DNA of 64,000 bases from Alphaproteobacteria bacterium (lineage in GTDB: Bacteria > Pseudomonadota > Alphaproteobacteria > Sphingomonadales > Sphingomonadaceae), in contig QBLU01000013.1 of NCBI GenBank assembly GCA_003241875.1, positions 1-64,000 of the forward strand. Direction: 5' to 3'. Each line of letters starts with the position of its first letter. The stretch's first letter is position 1. A program made the position numbers and the translations under genes. Positions 7,517 to 16,598 of this stretch are shown here, one piece after another. A model generated the notes under the pieces. It was given only the letters and a program-made list of their open reading frames with translations. It was not told the DNA's origin and made no database searches.

Positions 7517-9880
7517 ATGACGTTTCGCACCATGTTGCTGCAGGGTTCGACGATACTGTTCGCGCTGGGCGCCGTACCGGCCGCGGCGGGCCAGGACCAG
7601 CCGGCGGTTGCCGACGACAGTGCGCTGCGGGAAATCGTCGTCACCGCCCAGCGCCGCCAGGATTCGGTGCAGAGCATCCCGGTTGCGGTCACCGCGCTCG
7701 ACCAGCGCACGCTCGATGCCGCCACGGTCGAGGATCTGCGCGACTTCGGTGGCCGCGTGCCCAGCCTGGTTGTCGACAATGTCGCCGCCGGGCCCAGCGC
7801 CGCGGCCATCTCGATCCGCGGCATCTCGTTCGAGGACATCGAGAAGAGCTTCGATCCCGCCGTCGGTGTCGTCGTCGATGGCGTCTTCATCGGCACCAAT
7901 ACCGGGCAGTTGCTCGACAGTTTCGACATGGAACGGCTCGAGGTCCTGCGCGGGCCGCAGGGCACGTTGTTCGGCCGCAACACCATCGGCGGCGTCATCA
8001 GCGTTACCCGCACCCGGCCGACCGAGGACTTCGGCGTCAAGGGCCAGTTCGCCTATTCGAACTTCGATACCAAACGCGGGCGCCTCGTCGTCAACAGCGG
8101 CACGCTCGGCGGCATCATCGCGCTGAAGGCCTTTGGTTTCTACGACAAGACCGATGGTTTTTACCAGAACGTCACCAAGGGCCGCCGCGAAGGCGAATAT
8201 GAGGTGCTGACCGGCGGCGTCACCGCGCTGATCACGCCGACCGACGGCATCAAGGCCCAGATCACCTATGAACACATGCGCGAACGCGGCGAAACCATCG
8301 TCGGCTCGCTGTCCGAAACCGGTCGCGACGTCATCTGCGCCGCGCCCGGCGCCCCGGGCTTTCCCCCCCGGGGCCAGTGCGACCGCAACGGCCTGCCGGG
8401 CCGCGGCCTCTACACGACCTTTTCCCAGATCGAAACGCCGGTCACCAACGACACCGATGCCATCAGCGGCAACATCGACATCGAATTGGGCAGCGGCTGG
8501 TCGCTGGCGTCGATTACCGGCTGGCGGCAGAACCGCGAATCGGTCACCCAGGATTTCGATGCTACCTCCGCGGCGTTCTTCGAAACCCTGCGCCAGCAGA
8601 AATATCGCCAGTTCAGCCAGGAACTGCGCCTCGTCGGCGACCTAACCGACACGCTCAACATCCTAGTCGGCGGCTTCTATTTCGACAGCAACTACAAGCT
8701 CGACCAGCGCACCACCCTCGGCGCGGTCCTCGCCGGCGGCGCCCCGGCGCAACTGCGCCAATATGTCGATCATTCAACCAAATCCTATGCCGGGTTCGGC
8801 GACATCCGCTGGAAGGCGACCGACCGGCTGACGATCGGCGCCGGCGCCCGCTACACCCATGACGACAAGAGGATCTTTAACAACTACGGCCGCATCGGTG
8901 CGCTGGTCGGCATCACCCTGCCCGGCTTCGACGGCCAGAGCTGCGTCGATGTCATCGGCACCATCTCGCCGCTGCCGGGCGTCGTGCTGCCGGCCTATGG
9001 TGCCGCCAACAACTGTTCCGGGCAGCAGGGTTTCGGCCAGTTCACCTGGCGCGCCAGTGTCGACTACGAGATCGCCGACGCGAAACGCGTCTATGCCTCG
9101 TACAACAAGGGCTTCCGCTCCGGCGGGTTCAACGGCCGCGCCTCCAGCCCGACCTCGCTGGGGCCCTATGATCCCGAAACCGTCGATGCCTATGAAATCG
9201 GCCTGAAGGCGGACTGGCTCGACAGGACCCTGCGCACCAACATCGCCGCCTATTACAGCAAGTACAACAACAAGCAGGAAGAGAATGTGCAGCCGGCGCC
9301 TCCGGGATCGTCCAGCCCGCAGGAAACCGTCGTCAAGAACGCGTCGTCGGCGACGATCAAGGGCGTCGAGATCGAACTGATCGCCGAGCCGATCCGCGAA
9401 CTGACCTTCAGCACCGCGCTGACCTATACCGACGCCAAGTTCGACAATTTCCTCAACGACGTGAACGGCGACAACATTCCGGACGATGTTTCGACGCTCA
9501 CGCTGCGGCGGGCGCCCAAATATCAGGCGTCGATCACGATGGATTACAGCCGGCCGCTCGGCAACGGCACCTTCGACTTCAACACCACGCTGCGCTTCAT
9601 CAGCAAATACCAGACCTGCATCGTGCCCAACCGGCCGATCGTCATCGGCGCCGTCCGCAACGACGATCGCTGCCAGACCCGCGACCGCGAGGATCTCGCC
9701 GCCCAGGTCTCCTATACCTTCAACATCGCCCCCGGCCGCGAGGTGCGCGTCGCGGTCTTTGGCCGCAACCTGACCGACTTCCGCGACATCGGCGCGACGC
9801 TTCCGGTGGCGGGGCTGTTCACCTTTGCCGGCGCCCGGCCGCCGCGCACCTATGGCGCCGAGATCGGCTTCAAGTTCTGA
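7517..9880 (+). CDS. TonB-dependent outer-membrane receptor
   Basis: A 787-residue receptor that should import a large or scarce substrate across the outer membrane using TonB-ExbBD energy. Residues 1-25 form a signal peptide ending near AAAGQ. A TonB-box-like REIVVTAQRR is near residue 38, followed by the plug domain (NTIGGVISVTRTRP) and a long beta-barrel ending in the aromatic residue F (GAEIGFKF), as expected for BAM-inserted barrels. GGGGAGGT sits 9 bases before the ATG. No ferric-siderophore or B12 genes are adjacent, so the ligand is unknown; sphingomonads carry many such receptors for sugars, aromatics and peptides. It is divergent from the molybdopterin oxidoreductase, with a 197-base shared upstream region. 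Confidence 0.94.
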   Translation: MTFRTMLLQGSTILFALGAVPAAAGQDQPAVADDSALREIVVTAQRRQDSVQSIPVAVTALDQRTLDAATVEDLRDFGGRVPSLVVDNVAAGPSAAAISIRGISFEDIEKSFDPAVGVVVDGVFIGTNTGQLLDSFDMERLEVLRGPQGTLFGRNTIGGVISVTRTRPTEDFGVKGQFAYSNFDTKRGRLVVNSGTLGGIIALKAFGFYDKTDGFYQNVTKGRREGEYEVLTGGVTALITPTDGIKAQITYEHMRERGETIVGSLSETGRDVICAAPGAPGFPPRGQCDRNGLPGRGLYTTFSQIETPVTNDTDAISGNIDIELGSGWSLASITGWRQNRESVTQDFDATSAAFFETLRQQKYRQFSQELRLVGDLTDTLNILVGGFYFDSNYKLDQRTTLGAVLAGGAPAQLRQYVDHSTKSYAGFGDIRWKATDRLTIGAGARYTHDDKRIFNNYGRIGALVGITLPGFDGQSCVDVIGTISPLPGVVLPAYGAANNCSGQQGFGQFTWRASVDYEIADAKRVYASYNKGFRSGGFNGRASSPTSLGPYDPETVDAYEIGLKADWLDRTLRTNIAAYYSKYNNKQEENVQPAPPGSSSPQETVVKNASSATIKGVEIELIAEPIRELTFSTALTYTDAKFDNFLNDVNGDNIPDDVSTLTLRRAPKYQASITMDYSRPLGNGTFDFNTTLRFISKYQTCIVPNRPIVIGAVRNDDRCQTRDREDLAAQVSYTFNIAPGREVRVAVFGRNLTDFRDIGATLPVAGLFTFAGARPPRTYGAEIGFKF

Positions 9881-9925
9881 CGCCGGGTCGTTAAACCCGG
9901 GCAATCCAACCGATTTTGCGGCATC

Positions 9926-9956
9926 CGGCCCGACTTGCCCTTGGCAAGCCGGGCCG
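9926..9956. terminator. Stem-loop after the TonB-dependent receptor
   Basis: A 14-base arm at 9926-9939 pairs with 9943-9956 (one G-T pair) around the loop CTT. There is no T-run after it, so it may act as an mRNA 3'-end stabiliser or a factor-assisted terminator rather than a classic intrinsic terminator. Confidence 0.55.
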
Positions 9957-10027
9957 CTTCGCGGTAGTTTGTCCGCTTCCATGCAAAGTCCGGGCCAAGT
10001 GGCGGGGCGTGCAGGCGGGAGTGATGG

Positions 10028-10834
10028 ATGGCCGACGTCGAAACAGTAGAGGCGCCCCGCGACACGGCCGATCCGCGCGCTGCGGAACGCGCCGCTGCCC
10101 ATGCCGGGGTCGCGCGCGGCCTGTCGGTCGACGGCATCGGCAAGCGTTATGACAAGCGCGTCGTGCTGCGCGACGTGTCGCTGTCGGTGCGCCGCGGCGA
10201 GGTCGTCGGGCTGCTCGGGCCGAACGGCGCCGGCAAGACCACCTGCTTCTATTCGATCATGGGCCTGGCGATGCCCGACAACGGCCGCATCCTTCTCGAT
10301 GGCCACGACATTACCGGCCTGCCGATGTATCGCCGCGCCGCCCTCGGCCTTGGCTATCTGCCGCAGGAGACCTCCATCTTTCGCGGCATGACCGTCGAAC
10401 AGAACATCCTGGCCGTCCTTGAAGTCGCCGAACCCGACAAGGTCGCGCGGGCCGCCCGGCTCGAATCGCTGCTCGGCGAGTTCAACATCACCCGCCTGCG
10501 CGCCGCCCCGGCGATGGCGCTGTCAGGCGGCGAACGCCGGCGTTGCGAGATCGCCAGGGCGCTGGCCGCCAGCCCGTCGATCATGCTGCTCGACGAGCCG
10601 TTTGCCGGCATCGACCCGATCTCCATCGCCGACATCCGCGCGCTCGTCGTCCAGCTCCGCGACCGCGACATCGGCGTGTTGATCACCGACCATAATGTCC
10701 GCGAGACGCTCGAGATCGTCGATCGCGCCTGCATCATCTATGATGGCCGGGTGCTGTTCGAGGGCACGCCGCAGGCGCTGGTCGCCGACGAGACGGTGCG
10801 CCGGGTGTACCTGGGCGAGGACTTCGCGCTGTGA
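10028..10834 (+). CDS. lptB: LPS export ABC transporter ATP-binding protein LptB
   Basis: LptB is the cytoplasmic ATPase of the LptB2FGC complex that drives lipopolysaccharide across the periplasm. The 268-residue protein has a Walker A motif GPNGAGKTT, a Q-loop region LPQETSIFRGMTVEQN, an ABC signature LSGGERRRCEIARAL, Walker B with IMLLDEPFAGIDP, and the switch histidine in LITDHNVRETLE. It is slightly longer than the usual 240 residues because of an N-terminal extension rich in Ala and Asp. It overlaps rpoN, the arrangement found in many proteobacteria. The usual upstream partners lptC and lptA are not present before it; instead a 147-base gap separates it from the receptor gene. Confidence 0.95.
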   Translation: MADVETVEAPRDTADPRAAERAAAHAGVARGLSVDGIGKRYDKRVVLRDVSLSVRRGEVVGLLGPNGAGKTTCFYSIMGLAMPDNGRILLDGHDITGLPMYRRAALGLGYLPQETSIFRGMTVEQNILAVLEVAEPDKVARAARLESLLGEFNITRLRAAPAMALSGGERRRCEIARALAASPSIMLLDEPFAGIDPISIADIRALVVQLRDRDIGVLITDHNVRETLEIVDRACIIYDGRVLFEGTPQALVADETVRRVYLGEDFAL

Positions 10835-12345
10835 TGGGCGCGGGCTGGCACCGCGAGTATAACGTCATGGGCCTGGGTCCGCGCCTCGAACTGCGGCAAT
10901 CGCAACAGCTGGTTATGACCCCCCAGCTGCAGCTGGCGATCAAGCTGCTGACGCTGACCAATGTCGAGCTCGAGGCCTATATCGGCGAGGAGCTCGACAA
11001 GAACCCGCTGCTCAGCACCAGCGACGGCGCCGACGCCGCCGAGGCGCCGGCCGCGCTGGAGCTCGCGGCCGATCCCAGCGCCAGCGGTCTCGACCAGCTT
11101 ATGGGCGGCGGTGACGGCAGTGCCAGCGCCACGGAATCGCCGCTCGACATCGACTATACTGGCGAAAGCTTCCAGCACGACACCGCCGGCGACAGCGCCG
11201 ACTGGGGTGCCGCCGCCGCCGGCAGCGATGCCGAGGATACCGATTTCGACCGCTTCGCCGCCGCCGAGGCCTCATTGGCCGAGGTGCTGGTGACCCAGGC
11301 CAGCGCGGCGTTCAGCGGCGCCGACCTGATCATCGCCCGCCATATCATCGATCTCATCGACGAATCGGGCTATCTGACCGAACCGCTGGAGGACATCGCC
11401 GACCGGCTCGGCGTCGACGTCGGGGTGGTAGCGACAGTGCTCGCCGGCATCCAGCGCTTCGAGCCGACCGGCGTCGGCGCCCGCAACCTGGCCGAGTGCA
11501 TCGCCCTCCAAGCCCGCGAGGCCGACCGCTACGACCCGGCGATGGCGTGCCTCATCGAGCATCTCGACCTCGTCGCGCGCGGCGATGTCGCGGCGCTGGT
11601 GCGGCTGTGCCGCGTCGACCGCGAGGACGTCGGCGACATGATCCGCGAGCTGCGCCGCTATGACCCCAAGCCGGGACTGCGCTATGGCGGCGAGCGTTCG
11701 GCACCGGTGGTCGCCGATGTCTTCATAACCAAGGGCGCCGACGGCGAATGGCATATCGAGCTCAACCAGGGCACCCTGCCCCGGCTGCTCATCGATCGCG
11801 ACTATCACGCCGTGCTCGAACATGGCGCCGACAAGGCGACCGCCAACTTCCTCAGCGAATGCGTGCACAGCGCCAACTGGCTGCTGAAGGCGCTCGACCA
11901 GCGTGCGCGGACCATCGTCAAGGTGGCGAGCGAGCTGGTCAAGCACCAGCGCGGCTTTTTCGATCACGGCGTCGGCCAGTTGAAGCCGCTGACCCTGCGC
12001 ACCATCGCCGACGCCATCGAGATGCATGAATCGACCGTCAGCCGCGTCACCTCCAACAAATACATCCAGTGCGAGCGCGGCCTGTTCGAGCTGCGCTATT
12101 TCTTCACCAGCGGCATCGGCTCGTCGGACGGCGGCGAAGCCTCGTCGGCGCTGGCGGTCAAGGACCGCATCGCCCGGCTGATCGCCGCCGAGACCGACGA
12201 CACGCTGTCAGATGACAAGCTCGTCGAGATCCTGCAGCGCGAAGGTTTCGATATCGCCCGGCGCACCGTGGCGAAATACCGCGAGGCGCTCGGGCTCGGC
12301 AGCAGCGTCGCGCGGCGCCGGGCAAGGCTGCTCAAGGCGGCCTGA
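10831..12345 (+). CDS. rpoN: RNA polymerase sigma-54 factor RpoN
   Basis: Sigma-54 directs RNA polymerase to -24/-12 promoters that need AAA+ activators. The protein has the N-terminal activator-interaction region (LRQSQQLVMTPQLQLAIKLL), an acidic region II of variable sequence, the core-binding domain, and the C-terminal RpoN box ARRTVAKYREALGLGSS. The frame begins at a GTG (10831) that overlaps the lptB stop. Family members usually begin MALGPRL, so ATG 10867 (MGLGPRLELRQSQ) is the more likely true start; ATG 10834 is also possible. No AAA+ enhancer-binding protein, hpf or ptsN gene follows, which differs from the gammaproteobacterial layout. Confidence 0.95.
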   Translation: MMGAGWHREYNVMGLGPRLELRQSQQLVMTPQLQLAIKLLTLTNVELEAYIGEELDKNPLLSTSDGADAAEAPAALELAADPSASGLDQLMGGGDGSASATESPLDIDYTGESFQHDTAGDSADWGAAAAGSDAEDTDFDRFAAAEASLAEVLVTQASAAFSGADLIIARHIIDLIDESGYLTEPLEDIADRLGVDVGVVATVLAGIQRFEPTGVGARNLAECIALQAREADRYDPAMACLIEHLDLVARGDVAALVRLCRVDREDVGDMIRELRRYDPKPGLRYGGERSAPVVADVFITKGADGEWHIELNQGTLPRLLIDRDYHAVLEHGADKATANFLSECVHSANWLLKALDQRARTIVKVASELVKHQRGFFDHGVGQLKPLTLRTIADAIEMHESTVSRVTSNKYIQCERGLFELRYFFTSGIGSSDGGEASSALAVKDRIARLIAAETDDTLSDDKLVEILQREGFDIARRTVAKYREALGLGSSVARRRARLLKAA

Positions 12346-12351
12346 CTCCTT

Positions 12352-12447
12352 TCTCCCCTCCCTGGAAGGCAGGGGTCGGGGTGTGGGTGTCTCAGCAAAC
12401 ACCGACCTGACCAACCGAGCCTGCCGCCCGCAGGGGAGCGCAAGATG
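12352..12447. repeat. Short hairpin-rich intergenic element after rpoN
   Basis: The gap contains small dyads: CCCCT with AGGGG around 12360-12376, and CCTGC with GCAGG around 12420-12438. Its G/C-homopolymeric composition resembles dispersed intergenic repeats of sphingomonads. No second copy is visible in this window. It may provide the rpoN 3' end. Confidence 0.35.
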
Positions 12448-12493
12448 CCCCGCTTCACCACGCATTCACCTGTGCTAGGACACGGCAGTGCCG

Positions 12494-13840
12494 ATGCGTT
12501 CCCTCCAAAAATTTGCCGCCGCATTCGCCGTGCTGGCGCTCGCTGTCCCCGCCTCGGCGCAATCGATCCTGCGCGATGCCGAGACCGAGGCGTTCTTCCG
12601 CGATATCTCTCGCGACATGATTATCGCCGCTGGGCTCGAACCCAAATCGGTGCAGATCATCCTGGTCGGGGACTCCAGCATCAACGCATTCGTCACCGGC
12701 GGGCAGAACATCTTCATCCATTCGGGGCTGATCAGCCGCGCCGAAAGCGTCAACGACCTGCAGGGCGTCATCGCGCACGAGATCGGGCACATCTCCGGCG
12801 GCCATATCGTGCGGTTCAACGAAGGCGCCGGGCCAGCGACCAACATCTCGCTGCTGTCGCTGGTCGGCGCCGCCGCCGCCATCGCGGTCGGTGCGGGCGA
12901 GGCCGGCATGGCGATCCTGGGGTTGGGCACCGCCGTGGCTCAGGGCAAGTTCCTCAGCTTCACCCGCGACCAGGAAAGCCGCGCCGACCAGGCCGGCGCC
13001 GTCTATCTGTCGAAGGCGCATCTGTCGGGGCGCGGCTCGATCGCGTTCTTCAAGCGGTTGCAGGGCGAGGAATATCGCTACGCCGTGCCGCAGGACAATG
13101 AATACAACCGCACCCACCCGCTCTCCAGCACCCGCATCGCCAATTTGGAATCGGTGTACCAGGCCGATCCCGCCTGGGATGCCAAGCCCGACCCGACGCT
13201 GGAGGCCCGTTTCAAGCGGGTGAAGGCCAAGCTGATCGGCTTTGTCGACGAACCCCAGCAGGTGCTGCGGCTCTATCCCGAAAGCGACCAGTCCGTCCCC
13301 GGCCGCTATGCCCGGGCCTATGCCTGGCATCGCAGTGCCTATCCCGAGCAGGCGGTCGGCGAGGTCGACAAGCTGCTGAAGACCGCGCCGGGCGATCCCT
13401 ATTATCTCGAGCTCAAGGGCCAGATCCTGCTCGAATCGGGCAAGCCGCAGGAGGCGGTGCCAGTGCTGCGCGCCGCCGTCCGCGCCAAGCCCGACGAACC
13501 GTTGATCATGACATTGCTCGGTCATGCGCTGATTTCCGACGAGAACAAGGTGGATCTCGCCGAGGCCGAGCCGTTGCTGAAGCGCGCCATCGCCCGCGAC
13601 CGCGAAAATCCCTTTGCCTGGTATCAATTGGGCGTCATCTATGACCGCAAGGGTGACGAACCCCGCGCCGCGCTGGCCGCGGCGGAACGGTTCAACCTCG
13701 AGGGCAATGCCACGGGCGCCGCCGCCAATGCGCGGATTGCGCTGAACGGCCTGCCGCGCGGCACGCCCGACTGGATCCGCGCCGACGACATCGCGCTGCT
13801 GGCAGCCGATGAACTGGGCAAGAAGAAGAGGCGTCGATGA
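12494..13840 (+). CDS. M48-family periplasmic metalloprotease with TPR repeats (BepA-like)
   Basis: This zinc protease is likely periplasmic and involved in quality control of outer-membrane proteins, by analogy with BepA/YfgC. A signal peptide ends at ASAQ (about residue 23). The zinc-binding motif HEIGH is at residues 95-99, and the downstream ESRADQAG supplies the third ligand. The C-terminal half has TPR-like repeats (AYPEQAVGEVDKLLKTAPGDPYYLELKGQILLE and onwards), giving a length near 450, typical of this subfamily. ATG 12494 is preferred; an in-frame GTG at 12488 would add two residues. The stop overlaps the next gene's ATG (ATGA), so it is the first gene of a coupled five-gene operon. 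Confidence 0.93.
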   Translation: MRSLQKFAAAFAVLALAVPASAQSILRDAETEAFFRDISRDMIIAAGLEPKSVQIILVGDSSINAFVTGGQNIFIHSGLISRAESVNDLQGVIAHEIGHISGGHIVRFNEGAGPATNISLLSLVGAAAAIAVGAGEAGMAILGLGTAVAQGKFLSFTRDQESRADQAGAVYLSKAHLSGRGSIAFFKRLQGEEYRYAVPQDNEYNRTHPLSSTRIANLESVYQADPAWDAKPDPTLEARFKRVKAKLIGFVDEPQQVLRLYPESDQSVPGRYARAYAWHRSAYPEQAVGEVDKLLKTAPGDPYYLELKGQILLESGKPQEAVPVLRAAVRAKPDEPLIMTLLGHALISDENKVDLAEAEPLLKRAIARDRENPFAWYQLGVIYDRKGDEPRAALAAAERFNLEGNATGAAANARIALNGLPRGTPDWIRADDIALLAADELGKKKRRR

Positions 13841-14625
13841 CGATGGCGGACGCCCGGGCGACACTGGCAAAGATCATGGAGACACGCGTGCGGGCAATCT
13901 GGTTGGCGGCAGCGGTGGCACTGGCCGGGGTCGGCGGCGCCGTGCTGGCGGCGCCCGGCGCCGGGGTCCCCGCCGACAAGGCGGCGATCGAAAAGATCGT
14001 CCGCGATTATATCCTCGCCCACCCCGAGATCATTCCCGAGGCGATGAGCCGGCTGCAGAACCGCGAGGTCTCCGCGCTGCTGAAAAGCAATCGTGCCGCC
14101 ATCGAGACGCCATTCGCCGGCGCCGTTGCCGGCAACCCGCAAGGCGATGTGTCGGTCGTCGTGTTCTTCGATTATGCCTGCCCCTATTGCCGCCAGGGCC
14201 ATGCCGACACGGTGAAGCTCGCCGCCGCCGACAGAGGCGTCCGCATCGTCTACCGCGACTTTCCGGTGCTGTCGCCGGCCAGCGACGAGGCCGCGATGGC
14301 CAGCCTGTCGGCCGCGCAGCAGGGCAAGTACAGCCGCTTTCACAACGCCATGTTCGAAAATGCCGGCAAGGTCAGCCACGAGCGCACCGTCGCCATGGTG
14401 CGCACGGCGGGCCTCGACGAGGTGCGCACCGCGAAGGACCTGAACGCTCCGTCGCTCAAGGCCGAGATCAAGCGCAACCTCGAACTCGGCCGGGCGCTCG
14501 GGCTGACCGGCACGCCGAGCTATGTCGTCGGCGACCGCATCCTGTCGGGCGCTGTCGGGTTCGACGCGTTGCAGGCGGCGGTCGTGGAGGCGCGGCAGGC
14601 TCGGAAGGAAGGCGCAGCGGGATGA
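13837..14625 (+). CDS. DsbA-family thiol:disulfide oxidoreductase
   Basis: A periplasmic thioredoxin-fold protein likely to oxidise or isomerise disulfides in exported proteins. The CPYC active site lies at residues 115-118, preceded by the strand VVVFFDYA, and the cis-Pro loop is visible as GTPSYVVGD. An N-terminal helical region (IEKIVRDYILAHPEIIPEAM) is typical of the DsbA/ScsC-like subgroup. The first ATG overlaps the preceding stop as ATGA; an internal ATG at 13876 would give a cleaner signal peptide (METRVRAIWLAAAVALAG), so the true N-terminus is uncertain by 13 residues. Coupling to the M48 protease suggests a shared envelope-folding role. Confidence 0.93.
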   Translation: MTMADARATLAKIMETRVRAIWLAAAVALAGVGGAVLAAPGAGVPADKAAIEKIVRDYILAHPEIIPEAMSRLQNREVSALLKSNRAAIETPFAGAVAGNPQGDVSVVVFFDYACPYCRQGHADTVKLAAADRGVRIVYRDFPVLSPASDEAAMASLSAAQQGKYSRFHNAMFENAGKVSHERTVAMVRTAGLDEVRTAKDLNAPSLKAEIKRNLELGRALGLTGTPSYVVGDRILSGAVGFDALQAAVVEARQARKEGAAG

Positions 14626-15335
14626 GCGGGACCGAGGGCACACAACCGCTCGACGTGGCGCTGGCGATCCGGCGCACCTGCCGGGTGTTCGCCAGCGATT
14701 TCGCCGGCGTCGTGCTCGCCGGCCTTGCGCTCGTTACCCTGCCCGGCCTGGTCAGCCACGGCATCGCCGGCGGTGATAGCGGCACGCTGCTGATCACGCT
14801 GCGCAGCGTCTGCGCCTTGCTGTATGTCGCGCTGGTCAGTTGGGGTGTCGTCGCCCGGCTGCGCGGCCGTGCGCTGCCGCCGCGGCTGTTCCTGCGGGAG
14901 GGGCTGGTCCGCGCTACACCCGGCCTGCGCGTGGCGCTGCTCGCCGGTGCTGCGGTGGTCTTCGGCCTGATCATTCAGCTGTTCGCACAGCACGGGACGC
15001 TTGCCGGCTGGCTGCTTGATGTGTCGCTGCTGGCGCTCGGGCTGTGGGCGATCGCCGCAATGATGCCGCTGGTGCCGGTTGCCGTGGTCGAACGGCTGGG
15101 GCCGATCGCGGCCATGCGGCGGGCCCTGGCGCTGACCGAGGGCAACCGCAACCGCACGCTGGCGCTGGCGCTGCTGGTCGGGCTGACGCTGGCGCCATCC
15201 GCGGCGCTGGTGGCGGGCGTCGCCGGCCCGGGTGGCGGCGGCCTGCTGCTGCGATCGCTGTTCGAATTGCTCGCGTGGAGCCTGGTCGCGACGGTCCCCG
15301 CCGTTGTCTATGCCGGGCTAAAGGCGACGCCATGA
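14622..15335 (+). CDS. Uncharacterised multi-pass membrane protein
   Basis: A 237-residue hydrophobic protein with about five or six likely membrane segments and a short hydrophilic N-terminus. It contains the segment VPVAVVERLGPIAAMRRALALTEGNR, which resembles the loop of glycerophosphoryl-diester-phosphodiesterase membrane domains and related YciC-like proteins, although I cannot assign a family with confidence. The start ATG overlaps the dsbA-like stop (ATGA) and its stop overlaps the next gene in the same way, so it is made in step with its neighbours. Function unknown. Confidence 0.82.
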   Translation: MSGTEGTQPLDVALAIRRTCRVFASDFAGVVLAGLALVTLPGLVSHGIAGGDSGTLLITLRSVCALLYVALVSWGVVARLRGRALPPRLFLREGLVRATPGLRVALLAGAAVVFGLIIQLFAQHGTLAGWLLDVSLLALGLWAIAAMMPLVPVAVVERLGPIAAMRRALALTEGNRNRTLALALLVGLTLAPSAALVAGVAGPGGGGLLLRSLFELLAWSLVATVPAVVYAGLKATP

Positions 15336-15769
15336 TCGATGTCACCGGCGGCTGCGCCTGCGGCCAGGTCCGCTATCGCGCTCGCGTCGAGCCCGACGGT
15401 TACTGGTGTCACTGCCGCATGTGCCAGCGCGCGGTTGGCAACGTCGCGGCGGCGTTCGTCAATGCGCTGCAGGCCGATGTCGAATGGACCGCCGGGGCAC
15501 CCGCCGAGTGGCGATCCTCACCTATCGCCCTGCGTGGCCATTGCGGCACCTGCGGCACGCCGTTGACCTTTCGCTACCATGACGGCGACCGCATGGACTT
15601 GACCGTCGGCAGCCTCGATGACCCCGCGGCGGCCCGGCTGACCAGCCATTTCGCTGTCGAGAGCAAGGTGCCGGGCTGGATTCACGACGATGCGCTGCCG
15701 ACGCTGCGCAGCCAGGACCATCAACCGCTCCAGGATCGCTGGGCCAAGGCCAAGGACGCCCCCGAATGA
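15332..15769 (+). CDS. GFA family protein (glutathione-dependent formaldehyde-activating enzyme-like)
   Basis: A 145-residue zinc-binding protein of the GFA/CENP-V fold. The ligand set is clear: GCACGQVRY near residue 8, then CHCRMCQRAVG and GHCGTCGTPLTF. Founding members were proposed to help form S-hydroxymethylglutathione, but most family members have no proven reaction. Length and domain are complete. It is joined by ATGA overlaps to genes on both sides. The operon gives no hint of formaldehyde metabolism, so the name should be read as a family label only. Confidence 0.9.
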   Translation: MIDVTGGCACGQVRYRARVEPDGYWCHCRMCQRAVGNVAAAFVNALQADVEWTAGAPAEWRSSPIALRGHCGTCGTPLTFRYHDGDRMDLTVGSLDDPAAARLTSHFAVESKVPGWIHDDALPTLRSQDHQPLQDRWAKAKDAPE

Positions 15770-16524
15770 CACTGGTGACCGACGAGTTCATGTCGTTCGA
15801 CGCGACGCGCATCGCCTGGGCGGAACTGGGCAGCGGCCCCCCGGTCGTACTGCTGCACGGCCTGTTCAGCAGCGGCGACATGAACTGGCGCCGCTATGGC
15901 GCCGCCACCGAAATCGCCGGCGCCGGCTTTCGCGTCATCATGCCCGATTTCCGCGCCCATGGCGCCAGCGCCGCGCCGCACGATCCGGCGCATTACCCGG
16001 CCGATGTGCTGGCGATGGATATCGAGGCGCTGGTCAAGCATCTGGAATTGGGCAAATTCGACCTTGGCGGCTATTCGCTGGGCGCGCGCACCTGCGTGCG
16101 GCTGCTGGCGCGGGGCATGCGGCCGCGGCGCGCCGTTCTGGGCGGCATGGGCCTGATGGGCCTTACCGGTGGTGCCGAGCGCGCCGCCTGGTTCCTCAAC
16201 GTCATTGCCAATCCCGATAGCTTTGCCGCCGGCACGGCCGAAGCGAACGCGGCGGCCTTCATGAAGCAGAACAAGATCGACGGCGAAGCGGTGGCCCATG
16301 TGCTGCGGTCGCAGCAGGCGACGCCGCTCGACGTGCTGCGCACGCTGGAAACCCCGACGCTGGTGGTGTGCGGCGTCGCCGACCAGGACAATGGCTCGGC
16401 CGCCGATCTCGCGATGGAGCTGCCCCGCGCCAGCTATGTCGAGATCCCAGGCAATCACATGAGCGCAGTCACCAAGCCCGATTTCGGCACCGCCATCGCG
16501 GCGTGGCTGCAGCACGCGATCTAG
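15766..16524 (+). CDS. Alpha/beta-fold hydrolase
   Basis: A 252-residue cytoplasmic hydrolase. The oxyanion region VVLLHGLFSSG is near residue 28, and the nucleophile elbow GYSLG places the catalytic Ser at residue 104. A late strand VVCGVADQDNG offers the acid, and GNHMS near the C-terminus supplies the His. It resembles the YbfF/esterase group, but the substrate is not predictable. It is the last gene of the ATGA-coupled operon that begins at the M48 protease, and 74 bases separate it from the M2 peptidase. Confidence 0.9.
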   Translation: MTLVTDEFMSFDATRIAWAELGSGPPVVLLHGLFSSGDMNWRRYGAATEIAGAGFRVIMPDFRAHGASAAPHDPAHYPADVLAMDIEALVKHLELGKFDLGGYSLGARTCVRLLARGMRPRRAVLGGMGLMGLTGGAERAAWFLNVIANPDSFAAGTAEANAAAFMKQNKIDGEAVAHVLRSQQATPLDVLRTLETPTLVVCGVADQDNGSAADLAMELPRASYVEIPGNHMSAVTKPDFGTAIAAWLQHAI

Positions 16525-16598
16525 GACGTGCTGGCAACTTGACGGCTACGCCTGTCGGGGCGCATTCCCCGCGGCATAAACGCCCCCGGGAGGTCATA

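Noticed and set aside
14622-15335. Longer frame from 13809 covering the dsbA-like gene
   Set aside because: The first 270 codons are out of frame with the DsbA-like gene and lack features; the ATGA overlap at 14622 marks the true start.
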